Part shown: positions 7,823 through 15,834 of the stretch, piece by piece
Layout: every line of letters begins with the position of its first letter
How positions within the stretch are numbered: the stretch's first letter is position 1
Assembly (NCBI GenBank): GCA_015491935.1
Contig: WGGB01000173.1
Span: 1-52,651 of the forward strand
From: Alteromonadaceae bacterium
Lineage (GTDB): Bacteria > Pseudomonadota > Gammaproteobacteria > Enterobacterales > Alteromonadaceae
DNA: 52,651 bases
Reading direction: 5' to 3'
Position numbers and translations under genes: made by a program
The notes under the pieces: generated by a model
Told to the model about the DNA's origin: nothing
The model's input: the letters and a program-made list of their open reading frames with translations, nothing else
Database searches by the model: none

Positions 7823-8242
7823 TTAACTTGTCATCCTAAAATTATTTCGCAGACGATCAAGGTTAGATAAAAACCAATAGTTTAACCCTACCATAAAACC
7901 AACAAATGAAAATAATTGTACAGTTGAATAAAAACTATCGCCTGTGGCAAAAGGAAAAATCAACAGCATAGGTATATCTGCAATAAAAATTGATCCTAAT
8001 ACTATGGTGTAAAAATTAAGCCAGCGCTTTCGTTTGAAAATGCCATACAAACGGCCACCGATAAAAAACATATAGATGTAGGCCACAGGAATACTACTTA
8101 AAGAGAATCCTATAAACAAAGTAATAAAACTGATTATTCCGTCATCAAAATTAAAGCCACTCATGTCAGTTAAAAAACCATAAAGAGCAAGGGCAAAAGG
8201 GGTTATTAGTGGTGCAAGGCCTATCGCTTTATTCTCAGTCAT
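7823..8242 (-). CDS. Small integral membrane protein of unknown function
   Basis: A 139-residue protein I do not recognise. Four hydrophobic segments are visible (about residues 8-26, 36-60, 78-98 and 106-124), with positive residues FKRKRW between the second and third and a basic C-terminus (NLDRLRNNFRM). The ATG at 8242 is preceded by AAGGAAAT at slightly long spacing. It is convergent with the nitrilase-like gene and divergent from the methyltransferase gene, so it stands alone. Confidence 0.65.
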   Translation of the reverse strand: MTENKAIGLAPLITPFALALYGFLTDMSGFNFDDGIISFITLFIGFSLSSIPVAYIYMFFIGGRLYGIFKRKRWLNFYTIVLGSIFIADIPMLLIFPFATGDSFYSTVQLFSFVGFMVGLNYWFLSNLDRLRNNFRMTS

Positions 8243-8400
8243 TGTTATATTATATTTCCTTTTTTAATTTGAGTTGGTTAATGTTTAAGTGGCTTTTTAG
8301 CAATATAATAATGCAAGTATGGGCTATTTTTACTAGCATAGTGTTAATCTGTATCAAATGAGTGATAAAAAATTTAACTATTGTCATAAAGGTCAGTGCC

Positions 8401-9000
8401 ATGAACGAAAAACCTTATTCCCAAGCGTGTGAAAATAATAAAAATGCAATATTGCCAATATTAAAAACGGCTTTTGCAAATACTCAGCAGGTATTAGAAA
8501 TTGGCTCTGGCAGTGGTCAACATGCCGTTTATTTTGCTGCTAATTTAGCGCACCTTAGTTGGCAAACGAGTGATGTAATTAGTAATCATCAAGGTATAAA
8601 TCAGTGGATTGATGCACAACCTAGTATAAATTTAAAACGTCCACTTACTCTTGATTTACAACAGCCTTGGCCTATATCGACAGTTGATGGCATTTATAGC
8701 GCGAATACTTTACACATTATCAGTTGGCTTTTAGTCGAAAAGTTTTTTGCTGGCGTAAAGCAAGGTTTAGCAAACCATGGTCGTTTGTGTATTTATGGAC
8801 CCTTTAATTATAACGGGAAATTTACCAGCGACAGTAATGCTGCTTTTGATGTGTGGTTAAAAAATAACAATGCAGACAGTGGTATTCGTGATTTTGAAGC
8901 AATATTAGCCTTGGCTCAATCAGCAGGTTTAACATTAGTAAAAGATCATACTATGCCCACGAATAACCGCTTACTAGAATTTGTTAAAAGCCAACCATGA
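8401..9000 (+). CDS. DUF938 family SAM-dependent methyltransferase
   Basis: A 199-residue class I methyltransferase-like protein of the DUF938 family; its substrate is not known. The SAM-binding glycine motif is VLEIGSGSGQHAVYFA (near residues 33-48). Further family landmarks are the opening KPYSQACENNK, VDGIYSANTLHIISW and LCIYGPFNYNGKFTS. The frame is open from a GTG at 8362, but the ATG at 8401 has AAAGG at good spacing and begins where family similarity begins. Its last codons overlap the GST-like gene by four bases (ATGA), implying translational coupling. Confidence 0.85.
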   Translation: MNEKPYSQACENNKNAILPILKTAFANTQQVLEIGSGSGQHAVYFAANLAHLSWQTSDVISNHQGINQWIDAQPSINLKRPLTLDLQQPWPISTVDGIYSANTLHIISWLLVEKFFAGVKQGLANHGRLCIYGPFNYNGKFTSDSNAAFDVWLKNNNADSGIRDFEAILALAQSAGLTLVKDHTMPTNNRLLEFVKSQP

Positions 9001-9671
9001 GTAAAAGCCAGTATTTAACAACCAATAGCTCGGTGCTTTATTCGTTAAAAAACTGTCCTTTTGCCATACGAGCAAGAATGGCATTATTGTCTGCTAAACA
9101 ACAAGTGATATTGCGTAATATCGTGTTAACCGACAAGCCAACAGCATTTATTAACGCTTCTGCCAAAGGGAGTGTACCAGTGTTAGTACTACCTTCTTCG
9201 ACAGTAATAGATGAAAGTTTACAGATAATGCTTTGGGCGTTAAATGAAAATGATCCTGATAATTTATTGCATAAGCATGACCATAGCGCATTACCAGCTA
9301 TGCTCAGTTTAATTGAGTGCTTTGATCAACAATTTAAGCCGAGTTTAGAGCAATACAAGTGCGCGAAACGTTATCATGAAGATACACTTGTTGAGCATCG
9401 GCAAGCTTGTGAGCAACACTTACAAAAATTAGAACAAGTACTAAATCAGCATAATTTTTTTATGTCTGATCATGCTAGTTTAGCTGACTTGGCAATTTTT
9501 CCTTATATTCGGCAATTTGCTCGCGTTGAGCGACAATGGTATTTGCAATCGCCTTATCCCAAATTAAAACAATGGTTAAATCATTTTTTACATAGCGTTA
9601 TGTTTACTAAAACCATGGAAAAATATCCGTTATGGTCAGTAGAAGATACAGACATTTATTTTCCTCGCTAA
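8997..9671 (+). CDS. Glutathione S-transferase-like protein
   Basis: A 224-residue protein with a thioredoxin-fold N-terminal domain (VLYSLKNCPFAIRARMAL; then GSVPVLVL with the cis-Pro, and the DESLQIMLWAL Glu-Ser glutathione-contact motif) and an all-helical C-terminal domain (SLADLAIFPYIRQFARV). This matches bacterial cytosolic GST-like proteins related to the stringent starvation and glutaredoxin-2-like groups. The substrate is unknown. It overlaps the upstream methyltransferase gene by four bases and is surely in the same transcript. Confidence 0.85.
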   Translation: MSKSQYLTTNSSVLYSLKNCPFAIRARMALLSAKQQVILRNIVLTDKPTAFINASAKGSVPVLVLPSSTVIDESLQIMLWALNENDPDNLLHKHDHSALPAMLSLIECFDQQFKPSLEQYKCAKRYHEDTLVEHRQACEQHLQKLEQVLNQHNFFMSDHASLADLAIFPYIRQFARVERQWYLQSPYPKLKQWLNHFLHSVMFTKTMEKYPLWSVEDTDIYFPR

Positions 9672-9764
9672 AGATTAATTGACTAAGCTATTGTTCTACT
9701 TGTTGGCTTGATATAATTATCAATATTATTCAATTTAAAAAATTACTAAATTAAGGCTACTGTT

Positions 9765-10685
9765 ATGACGCAATCATCCCTATATGCGATTGGCACCCAA
9801 GGACAAAAGTGGGGCGATAGTGAAAAATCACAATGGTTAGCATTACAAACCATAAAGCGTAGTTATGCCGATGAAGTGTTAGCTAAAATAGAGGCACTTA
9901 AACCAAAATTTACGATTGAACAATATGGTGCTTTAAGCATTAATGCCGATAAATATCCGTTATTTGTCGTCAAATCGGTTAACTTTGTTAATGACAAGCC
10001 AACCATATTGATTACAGGCGGCGTGCATGGCTATGAAACTAGTGGCGTGCAAGGGGCATTACGCTTTTTAGCAAGTAAAGCTGAGCACTATAGTGAATAT
10101 TTTAATATTATTGTTGCGCCGTGTGTTAGTCCTTGGGGCTATGAAACGATTAACCGTTGGGATCCGAAAGCGATTGACCCAAATCGTTCTTTTTACAAAA
10201 ACAGCCCAGCAGAAGAATCTGCAGAACTAATGGCTTATGTTGAGTCGCTTAATGTTAATTTATTAGCCCATTTTGACTTACATGAAACCACAGATACCGA
10301 TAACACTGAGTTTAGACCTGCATTAGCGGCAAGAGATGCCGTGACTCACGATAATTGGAATATTCCTGATGGTTTTTATTTAGTTGGCGATACCCTTAGA
10401 CCTGAAGCTTATTTTCAAACCGCGATGATAAAGGCGGTTGCTCAAGTAACCCATATTGCGCCAAGTGATGATAATGGCAAGCTTATTGGTGTAGATCTTG
10501 AACAATTTGGCGTGATTAATTACGCCACTAAAGAACTGGGATTATGTGCAGGGTTAAGTAATGCTAAATACGTGACCACCACAGAAGTGTATCCCGATAG
10601 CCCACAAGCTGATAATGAAAACTGTATTGTTGCACAAGTTGCGGCAATTACCTCTGGTTTAGATTTTATTTTACAAAACAAATAG
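9765..10685 (+). CDS. M14 family zinc carboxypeptidase-like protein
   Basis: A 306-residue metallopeptidase of the M14 (carboxypeptidase A) fold. The zinc ligands are visible as GGVHGYETSG (His88, Glu91) and HFDLHET (His173 as third ligand). The substrate-binding DPNRSF motif lies near 145 and the probable catalytic Glu274 in TTTEVYPDS. No signal peptide is seen, so it probably acts in the cytoplasm on peptides or amidated small molecules; related short M14 proteins include deacylase-like members, so specificity is open. The ATG at 9765 is preceded by AAGG. Confidence 0.87.
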   Translation: MTQSSLYAIGTQGQKWGDSEKSQWLALQTIKRSYADEVLAKIEALKPKFTIEQYGALSINADKYPLFVVKSVNFVNDKPTILITGGVHGYETSGVQGALRFLASKAEHYSEYFNIIVAPCVSPWGYETINRWDPKAIDPNRSFYKNSPAEESAELMAYVESLNVNLLAHFDLHETTDTDNTEFRPALAARDAVTHDNWNIPDGFYLVGDTLRPEAYFQTAMIKAVAQVTHIAPSDDNGKLIGVDLEQFGVINYATKELGLCAGLSNAKYVTTTEVYPDSPQADNENCIVAQVAAITSGLDFILQNK

Positions 10686-10727
10686 CTTGACCAACAATAA
10701 TTTTATTAAAACTTTAAAGAGACAAAA

Positions 10728-11138
10728 ATGAAAGCACCTTTATACGATGAAATCTTAACAATTTGCCAAGCAATGGCACAGGCCTCAGCTGCTGAGGATG
10801 AAAAAGCAGGCGAGCTAGCACATCAGTCGTTACAAAAATTATGTCAAACAAATCAAGGCACGCCCAAGGATCACCCTTTACAATGGGAAGCATTAGCCGA
10901 CTTTACTCACGATGGGGATCAGGCATTAGATATTTATCAATTAGCGCTAAATTGTGCCGAAAGATTAAATTTAGTTGATGCTAAAGCGTCTATATTTTTA
11001 GCTATGGCGCAGCGTTATCATGAATTTGAAGAAAACGATAAAACACTCGAATTTATTAATAAAGCCAATGACCTTATGGCTGACATTAAAAATGCCGAGC
11101 TCAAAACTGAAATTACTGACTTTAAAGCCGCTTTATAA
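10728..11138 (+). CDS. Small helical-repeat (TPR-like) protein of unknown function
   Basis: A 136-residue acidic, fully helical protein. Alternating Ala and Leu patterns (ALDIYQLALNCAERLNL, then AKASIFLAMAQRYHEFEENDKTLEFINKANDLM) resemble two tetratricopeptide-like helix pairs in the C-terminal two thirds. I do not recognise a named family. The gene lies 42 bases after the M14 peptidase and 8 bases before the MtfA-like gene, so the three probably share a transcript. The start has AAAGAGA upstream. A protein-binding role is inference. Confidence 0.7.
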   Translation: MKAPLYDEILTICQAMAQASAAEDEKAGELAHQSLQKLCQTNQGTPKDHPLQWEALADFTHDGDQALDIYQLALNCAERLNLVDAKASIFLAMAQRYHEFEENDKTLEFINKANDLMADIKNAELKTEITDFKAAL

Positions 11139-11146
11139 GGTTAGTT

Positions 11147-11974
11147 ATGTTATCGCCATTCATGTTTATCGCACTTGTTACAGTAGCTGCGGCTGTTGTG
11201 ATCGGTGTGATGTTTTATAAAAAGCAACAGTATAATAATGCTGTTAATGGTGAATTTCCGAGTCACTATATAGCACTTCTTGAAAAACGCTTGCCTGTTT
11301 ATCAATACTTACCTGAAGTGCTTAAACAGCAACTTCATCGGCAAATTTTACGCTTTTTATATACTAAAACATTTATCGGTTGTAATGGTTTAATTATTAC
11401 TGATGAAATTCGTGTGGTGATCGCAGCAGAAGCGTGTCTGCTTATTTTAAATCGTCCCAATAGTGGTTATGCTGGCTTAAAATGGATTTATGTTTATCCC
11501 TCTGTATTTATTGCTAAACAAGCACAAAAAAATGAATATGGTTTAGTTTCTCAGCAAAAACGACATTTACTTGGTGAGTCATGGCAAAATGGTAAAGTTA
11601 TTTTAGCGTGGGACAGTGTGGAATCTGGCATGAGTAATTTTCATGATGGTAATAATGTTGTTTTGCACGAATTTGCTCACCAACTAGATCAAGAAAGTGG
11701 TCAAGCTAATGGTGCTCCCTTGCTTTACACTAAAGATAGTTATCGAATTTGGTCACAAGTTTTTAGTGAAGAGTTTAATGCCTTACAACAAACATTAGCA
11801 ACGGGGCATTCTTCTATCATTGACAGTTATGCAGCAACTAATCCAGCAGAATTTTTTGCGGTTATTACTGAGTTGTTTTTTGAGCGTCCAAGGGCTTTAC
11901 AGAAAACACACCCGCAATTATTTGAATTATTAAAAGAATATTACCAATTAGATCCACGTGATTGGCAGGTTTAA
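11147..11974 (+). CDS. mtfA: MtfA-like zinc-dependent peptidase (M90 family)
   Basis: A 275-residue protein similar to E. coli MtfA, a zinc aminopeptidase that binds the glucose repressor Mlc and so tunes ptsG expression. The active-site motif is HEFAHQLD (His174, Glu175, His178), with AATNPAEFFAVITELFFERP supplying the downstream Glu region. Unlike the cytoplasmic E. coli enzyme it opens with a hydrophobic stretch (residues 3-23), which suggests membrane anchoring. The start is preceded by AAGG. Whether an Mlc partner exists here cannot be seen. Confidence 0.87.
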   Translation: MLSPFMFIALVTVAAAVVIGVMFYKKQQYNNAVNGEFPSHYIALLEKRLPVYQYLPEVLKQQLHRQILRFLYTKTFIGCNGLIITDEIRVVIAAEACLLILNRPNSGYAGLKWIYVYPSVFIAKQAQKNEYGLVSQQKRHLLGESWQNGKVILAWDSVESGMSNFHDGNNVVLHEFAHQLDQESGQANGAPLLYTKDSYRIWSQVFSEEFNALQQTLATGHSSIIDSYAATNPAEFFAVITELFFERPRALQKTHPQLFELLKEYYQLDPRDWQV

Positions 11975-12074
11975 TCGCTAAAGTTAAGTTGTTAGCCTAA
12001 AGTTACATTTTACAACATTTTTATTGTAATAATACTGTTAACCTTTATTTCTAAAAATATCTAAGAGGATCATT

Positions 12075-12818
12075 ATGAAAATAAAACCGTTATTGTCTTG
12101 TACATTATTATCATTGGCTTTTGCTAGCGCTAATGTTTCAGCAAACGAAAAAGCACATTGGGGCTATTCTGGTAATCAAGGCCCTGAGCACTGGGCGCAG
12201 CTTAGTGGTGATAATTTAATGTGTGATGGTAAAAATCAATCACCCATTAATTTAACAGGAATTATTGAAGCAGATTTATCACCACTTACCTTTAATTATA
12301 AACAAGGCGGTGAGCAAGTGATTAATAATGGTCATACCGTACAAGTTAATTATAAAAAAGGTAGTTCAATAACTATTGATGGAAAACGTTTTAACTTATT
12401 ACAATTTCATTTTCATGCGCCGAGCGAAAATCATATTAATGGACAAAGCTATCCGCTTGAAGCTCATTTAGTGCATGCAGATAAAAATGGAAATCTTGCG
12501 GTTGTCGCAGTAATGTTTAAGCAAGGTAAAAGTAATGAGTTATTAGCTAAAGCTTGGCAAAAAATGCCTAATCATGCGGGTGAAAAGTACGATATTACGA
12601 GTAAAATTAATGTTGCTGAACTTTTACCTAAAAACCGCGATCATTACCGTTTTAATGGTTCATTAACAACACCACCTTGTTCAGAAGGTGTACGCTGGTT
12701 AGTTATGAAAGATACTGTTGATGTATCAAACGCTCAATTAAAGCGTTTTAAAGCGGCACTACATGGACCAAATAATAGACCAGTACAACCCTTAAATGCG
12801 CGATTGGTCATGCAATAA
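12075..12818 (+). CDS. Periplasmic alpha-type carbonic anhydrase
   Basis: A 247-residue enzyme interconverting carbon dioxide and bicarbonate. A cleavable signal peptide is clear (residues 1-23, with cleavage near NVSA-NEK). Mature landmarks are HWGYSG, NQSPINL, the zinc ligands in QFHFHAPSEN (His112, His114) and EAHLVH (His131), and the hydrophobic pocket segment LTTPPCSEGVRW. Length fits bacterial alpha-class enzymes. It has its own leader and a strong terminator downstream, so it is probably monocistronic. The start has AAGAGGATC upstream. Confidence 0.93.
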   Translation: MKIKPLLSCTLLSLAFASANVSANEKAHWGYSGNQGPEHWAQLSGDNLMCDGKNQSPINLTGIIEADLSPLTFNYKQGGEQVINNGHTVQVNYKKGSSITIDGKRFNLLQFHFHAPSENHINGQSYPLEAHLVHADKNGNLAVVAVMFKQGKSNELLAKAWQKMPNHAGEKYDITSKINVAELLPKNRDHYRFNGSLTTPPCSEGVRWLVMKDTVDVSNAQLKRFKAALHGPNNRPVQPLNARLVMQ

Positions 12819-12850
12819 AATTTATTGGTAATTCATTGCCAATTAAGTAA

Positions 12851-12892
12851 AAAAGCCGATAAAACATAGGGTTATCGGCTTTTGTTTTTTTA
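12851..12892 (+). terminator. Bidirectional terminator between the carbonic anhydrase and flagellar genes
   Basis: A 12-bp perfect stem (AAAAGCCGATAA at 12851-12862 against TTATCGGCTTTT at 12872-12883) with a 9-base loop is followed by GTTTTTTT on the plus strand. A run of A precedes it, so it can also stop transcription on the minus strand, where the fliS unit ends. Confidence 0.9.
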
Positions 12893-12914
12893 TTTGTAAA
12901 TTGTTTTTTAACGC

Positions 12915-13241
12915 TTATTTTTGATTGCTTTGGTAAGCATCTGTAACATTTTTAGTTTTTTTTAATTTTAAAATTTCTTCTTTTACATCAGTAAGTTGAG
13001 ATTCTGCTTTTTCGGCTAGTTTACTTAAGGTATAAGCACAAACTTGTAGACGCTTTATATTTCTGTCTGGCGTTTCAGCATTAATTTTTGGTAGCATATC
13101 TTGAATTTTTTGATCTATTAAGGTAATAAACTCGATAGCGGGATCTAATAATTCAGGATCCTGTATAACCGTATCTACATCTAAAATTTGATCTTCTAGT
13201 TCAGATATTTGCTGCTCAGAAATTTGGTTTGGTTCGGTCAT
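12915..13241 (-). CDS. Small helical protein downstream of fliS, FliT/FlaI-like
   Basis: A 108-residue, acidic to mixed-charge, helical protein without membrane segments. Its position directly after fliS (30 bases) and its heptad-like Leu pattern resemble FliT-type export chaperones and the Vibrio FlaI product, which sit next to fliS. Sequence similarity is too weak to be sure. The ATG at 13241 has AGGATC upstream. It is probably cotranscribed with fliS and stops at the bidirectional terminator. Confidence 0.6.
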   Translation of the reverse strand: MTEPNQISEQQISELEDQILDVDTVIQDPELLDPAIEFITLIDQKIQDMLPKINAETPDRNIKRLQVCAYTLSKLAEKAESQLTDVKEEILKLKKTKNVTDAYQSNQK

Positions 13242-13271
13242 AATATGATCCTGTATTGTTAATTTTTTATT

Positions 13272-13667
13272 TTAAGCGGGTTTTACACGTTTATCTAATG
13301 GGATCGCGTCCCAACCTTCTTTTATAGTGGTAATTAAATCACGCACTTCTTCTAATTTATTAACATCACTTTCAAGGTTTGCTTGAATAAGCGTGCGAAT
13401 AACATAGTCATACAAATTAAATAGATTTTGTGATACTTCGCCGCCTTTTTCCATATCTAAACTATCTTGTAATTCATCGACTAAAGCAATAGTCTTAGAG
13501 ATAGCTTTACCTTTATTCTCTATTTCTTTTCGACCTATTGCACCTGAGGCTATAGCGAGATTAGTGAGAATATGACGTAGTATTAAACTAATGAGTTGAT
13601 GCGGTGAGGCATCTACAACACTTTCGGCATTGACATTTTTATATTTTTTAATTGAGGTGCTAACCAT
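13272..13667 (-). CDS. fliS: Flagellar export chaperone FliS
   Basis: FliS binds the C-terminus of flagellin in the cytoplasm and delivers it to the export gate. The 131 residues show the family landmarks IKKYKNVNAESVVDASPHQLISLI (N-terminal), IGRKEIENKGKAISKTIALVDELQDSLD and NLFNLYDYVIRTLIQAN. The frame is open five codons further to a TTG at 13682, but the ATG at 13667 is the normal start for the family. Unlike the Vibrio order, fliD and flagellin are not adjacent, and fliS faces away from flrA. A possible sigma54 site lies upstream. Confidence 0.92.
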   Translation of the reverse strand: MVSTSIKKYKNVNAESVVDASPHQLISLILRHILTNLAIASGAIGRKEIENKGKAISKTIALVDELQDSLDMEKGGEVSQNLFNLYDYVIRTLIQANLESDVNKLEEVRDLITTIKEGWDAIPLDKRVKPA

Positions 13668-13990
13668 AATATTACTACTCAAAATTTACTGTTGTTGATA
13701 TTTTTACGAATATTTTCTTACTTGTATTTATCTAGCAAATAACAGACCAAAAAAACAAGGTAACCTATCTAATTTTCATTACTATCGGCAAAAAATTAAT
13801 AACTGCAATATTTAATACCACAAAAATTAAAAATTACTTTTATTAGAGACTCGCTATTCAAAGACAAGTATTTATTAAGATCAGATTTTAGTCAATAATA
13901 TGACTGTTAGTGTCAAATTTTTGTTGCTTAATTTTATCAGCTGACTAAAATTGCAGTTAAGCCTATCAAAAAATAAGTACAATAATAGTG
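13668..13990. other. Divergent fliS/flrA control region
   Basis: No gene is seen. Besides the weak sigma54-like site on the minus strand it holds AGTCA-ATAATA-TGACT (13890-13905) and a near-palindrome centred on CAGCTG (13932-13950, TTTTATCAGCTGACTAAAA), both between fliS and flrA and possible operator sites for flrA. No clear sigma70 promoter for flrA could be assigned. Confidence 0.4.
13734..13749 (-). promoter_or_regulatory. Possible sigma54 promoter of fliS
   Basis: On the minus strand TGGTCTGTTATTTGCT keeps GG and GC at the correct sigma54 spacing and has a good -12 box, but the -24 box departs from TGGCAC. It would start transcription about 55 bases before the fliS ATG. Confidence 0.45.
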
Positions 13991-15499
13991 ATGCAAGGTC
14001 AAAAAACAATTTTAGTTATCGATAATAATAATGCTCGTCGTCAACAAATAGAGACAGTATTAGCTTTTGTTGGTGAACACTTTCAAAGCTGTGCTGAAGA
14101 TGAAATAAGCACTAAATTAGCTAATATTAGTAATTTACTTACTATCATTATTGTAGGTGAGTTAACCGACAATATTGTTAACTTAATTCGTAAAACTCCC
14201 CATTGTCCTTTTATTTTACATGATGTAGTTGACAGCCTGCCAGCACAAGCATTAGTTAATATTATTGGTGAATTATCAGTGCCGCTAAATTACGCACAAC
14301 TTACCGAACTAATTCATCATAGTCATCAATATCAAAATAAATTACCTGCTAAACAATGCAAAAATAAAGGCACTAATGCGTTATTTCGTTCATTAATTGG
14401 AACGAGTGAAGCTATGCTACAAGTGCGCTTTTTAATTGAGCAAGTTGCAGCAACTGATGCCAGTGTCTTAGTCTTAGGCGAGTCTGGCACAGGTAAAGAA
14501 GTGGTAGCTCGTAATATTCATAATTTATCTGAACGTGCAAAAGGGCCTTTTGTCCCTATTAATTGTGGCGCTATTCCCGCAGAATTATTAGAAAGTGAAT
14601 TATTTGGCCATGAAAAAGGGGCTTTTACAGGTGCTTTTTCTACACGTAAAGGTCGTTTTGAGTTAGCGGAAGGGGGAACGTTATTTCTTGATGAAATAGG
14701 TGATATGCCGCAACCGATGCAAGTTAAATTATTACGCGTTTTACAAGAACGTACTTTTGAACGTGTTGGTAGTAGTAAAAGTATTAAAGCCAATGTTCGT
14801 ATTATCGCGGCAACACATCAGCATTTAGAAGAGATGATAAAATCGGGTGATTTTCGTGAAGATTTGTATTATCGCCTGAATGTTTTTCCCATAGAAACCC
14901 CAGCATTACGCGAGCGTAAAGAAGATGTGCCTTTGTTATTGCAAGAATTAGTGAATCGCTTTGAACAAGAGCAAGAAAAAACGGTGCGTTTTACTGAAAG
15001 GGCACTCGAATCACTTATGGAACACGCTTGGGCTGGTAATGTACGTGAACTCTCTAACTTAATTGAACGTATGCTTATTATGTATGGTGATCAAGTGGTT
15101 GATGTTGCTGAATTACCGCTAAAATACCAACATATTGATGCCGAAACTTATCAACCACAATACCCTGAAGAAATTCAAGAGCGAGAGGCTCTTAACGAAT
15201 TATTTGCCGACTTTAATTATGATGAATATAACGATGAAGAAAGTTTAAATAATAGTACTGCTGAAGCAAATAGTGAAGGTAATGATGCTGCAAATACCCC
15301 AGAGCAAAAGGCTGTAAATGCTTTGCCTGAAGAGGGCATTAATTTAAAAGAATACTTAGCTGAACTTGAAGTATCATTAATTGAACTGGCACTCATTAAG
15401 CACGACTGGGTGGTTGCTCGTGCAGCTGAAACTTTAGGTATGCGCCGCACCACCTTAGTTGAAAAAATGCGTAAATACGATTTACAAAAGCCAGTTTGA
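13991..15499 (+). CDS. flrA: Sigma54-dependent flagellar master regulator FlrA (FleQ)
   Basis: FlrA is the class I activator that turns on sigma54-dependent flagellar genes; in Vibrio and Pseudomonas it also responds to cyclic di-GMP and to FlhG/FleN. The 502 residues show an N-terminal receiver-like FleQ domain without an obvious acceptor Asp, then the AAA+ domain with Walker A GESGTGKE (about 163-170), the sigma54 contact loop GAFTGA (about 210-215) and Walker [13 protein letters not shown] Fis-type helix-turn-helix lies at the end ([23 protein letters not shown]). A long acidic linker precedes the DNA-binding part. GTG at 13988 is directly in front of the ATG at 13991; I prefer the ATG. 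Confidence 0.95.
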   Translation: MQGQKTILVIDNNNARRQQIETVLAFVGEHFQSCAEDEISTKLANISNLLTIIIVGELTDNIVNLIRKTPHCPFILHDVVDSLPAQALVNIIGELSVPLNYAQLTELIHHSHQYQNKLPAKQCKNKGTNALFRSLIGTSEAMLQVRFLIEQVAATDASVLVLGESGTGKEVVARNIHNLSERAKGPFVPINCGAIPAELLESELFGHEKGAFTGAFSTRKGRFELAEGGTLFLDEIGDMPQPMQVKLLRVLQERTFERVGSSKSIKANVRIIAATHQHLEEMIKSGDFREDLYYRLNVFPIETPALRERKEDVPLLLQELVNRFEQEQEKTVRFTERALESLMEHAWAGNVRELSNLIERMLIMYGDQVVDVAELPLKYQHIDAETYQPQYPEEIQEREALNELFADFNYDEYNDEESLNNSTAEANSEGNDAANTPEQKAVNALPEEGINLKEYLAELEVSLIELALIKHDWVVARAAETLGMRRTTLVEKMRKYDLQKPV

Positions 15500-15570
15500 T
15501 TAGCGTTATAATTTAATTTGAATTATTGATGTAATAAATTTTATTCACCATTACACTAAAGCTAAAGTCA

Positions 15571-15600
15571 CGTCATCCTGACGCTGGTCAGGATCTGCTC
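15571..15600. repeat. Palindromic intergenic repeat (ATCCTGAC-GCTG-GTCAGGAT)
   Basis: A perfect 8-bp inverted repeat (15575-15582 against 15587-15594) with a 4-base loop, richer in GC than its surroundings, within CGTCATCCTGACGCTGGTCA. It resembles the short palindromic units with ATCCTGA...TCAGGAT arms that are dispersed between genes in several Alteromonadales. There is no T run, so it is not a clear terminator. Confidence 0.5.
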
Positions 15601-15760
15601 TTTCGTTTATGATCCTAAAAATCATCTTTTTAATATTTGAATTTGCATATAAAAAAACTCAAAAATAAATAACTAAATAAAAATAGAAAATAGGCTCAAG
15701 ACAAATAATTGACCCTATTGTTTTTCTTTGTATTTACTTGATAAATAAGATGAAATTCAT

Positions 15761-15776
15761 TGGCATAGTAAATGCT
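15761..15776 (+). promoter_or_regulatory. Sigma54 promoter of flrBC
   Basis: TGGCATAGTAAATGCT has the -24 TGGCA box and the -12 TGC box with GG and GC at the invariant 10-base spacing. Transcription should begin near 15787, about 48 bases before flrB. In Vibrio the flrBC operon is a FlrA-activated sigma54 class II operon, which agrees. Confidence 0.75.
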
Positions 15777-15793
15777 TATTCAAGATAAACCAT

Positions 15794-15818
15794 AACTAAC
15801 ATTTGGGTTAGTTTTTTT
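15794..15818 (+). terminator. Intrinsic terminator-like hairpin in the flrB leader
   Basis: AACTAAC (15794-15800) pairs with GTTAGTT (15807-15813) around a 6-base loop, followed by five further T. It stands after the sigma54 start point and before the flrB ribosome binding site (GGGTGAG), so it may insulate flrBC from flrA read-through or attenuate the short leader. Confidence 0.65.
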
Positions 15819-15834
15819 ATCGGGTGAGTATATT

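Larger units (their letters stand above)
15500..15834 (+). other. flrA-flrB intergenic region
   Basis: 335 bases without a gene. It contains a palindromic repeat unit (15575-15594), the sigma54 promoter of flrBC (15761-15776) and a terminator-like hairpin in the flrB leader (15794-15818), each listed separately. Between 15600 and 15750 I see only AT-rich sequence and a short ATGAT...ATCAT inverted repeat. Confidence 0.6.

Noticed and set aside
12848-12862. GCCGATAA as a FliA (sigma28) -10 element
   Set aside because: It is the arm of a perfect terminator stem and has no TAAA box at the required distance.
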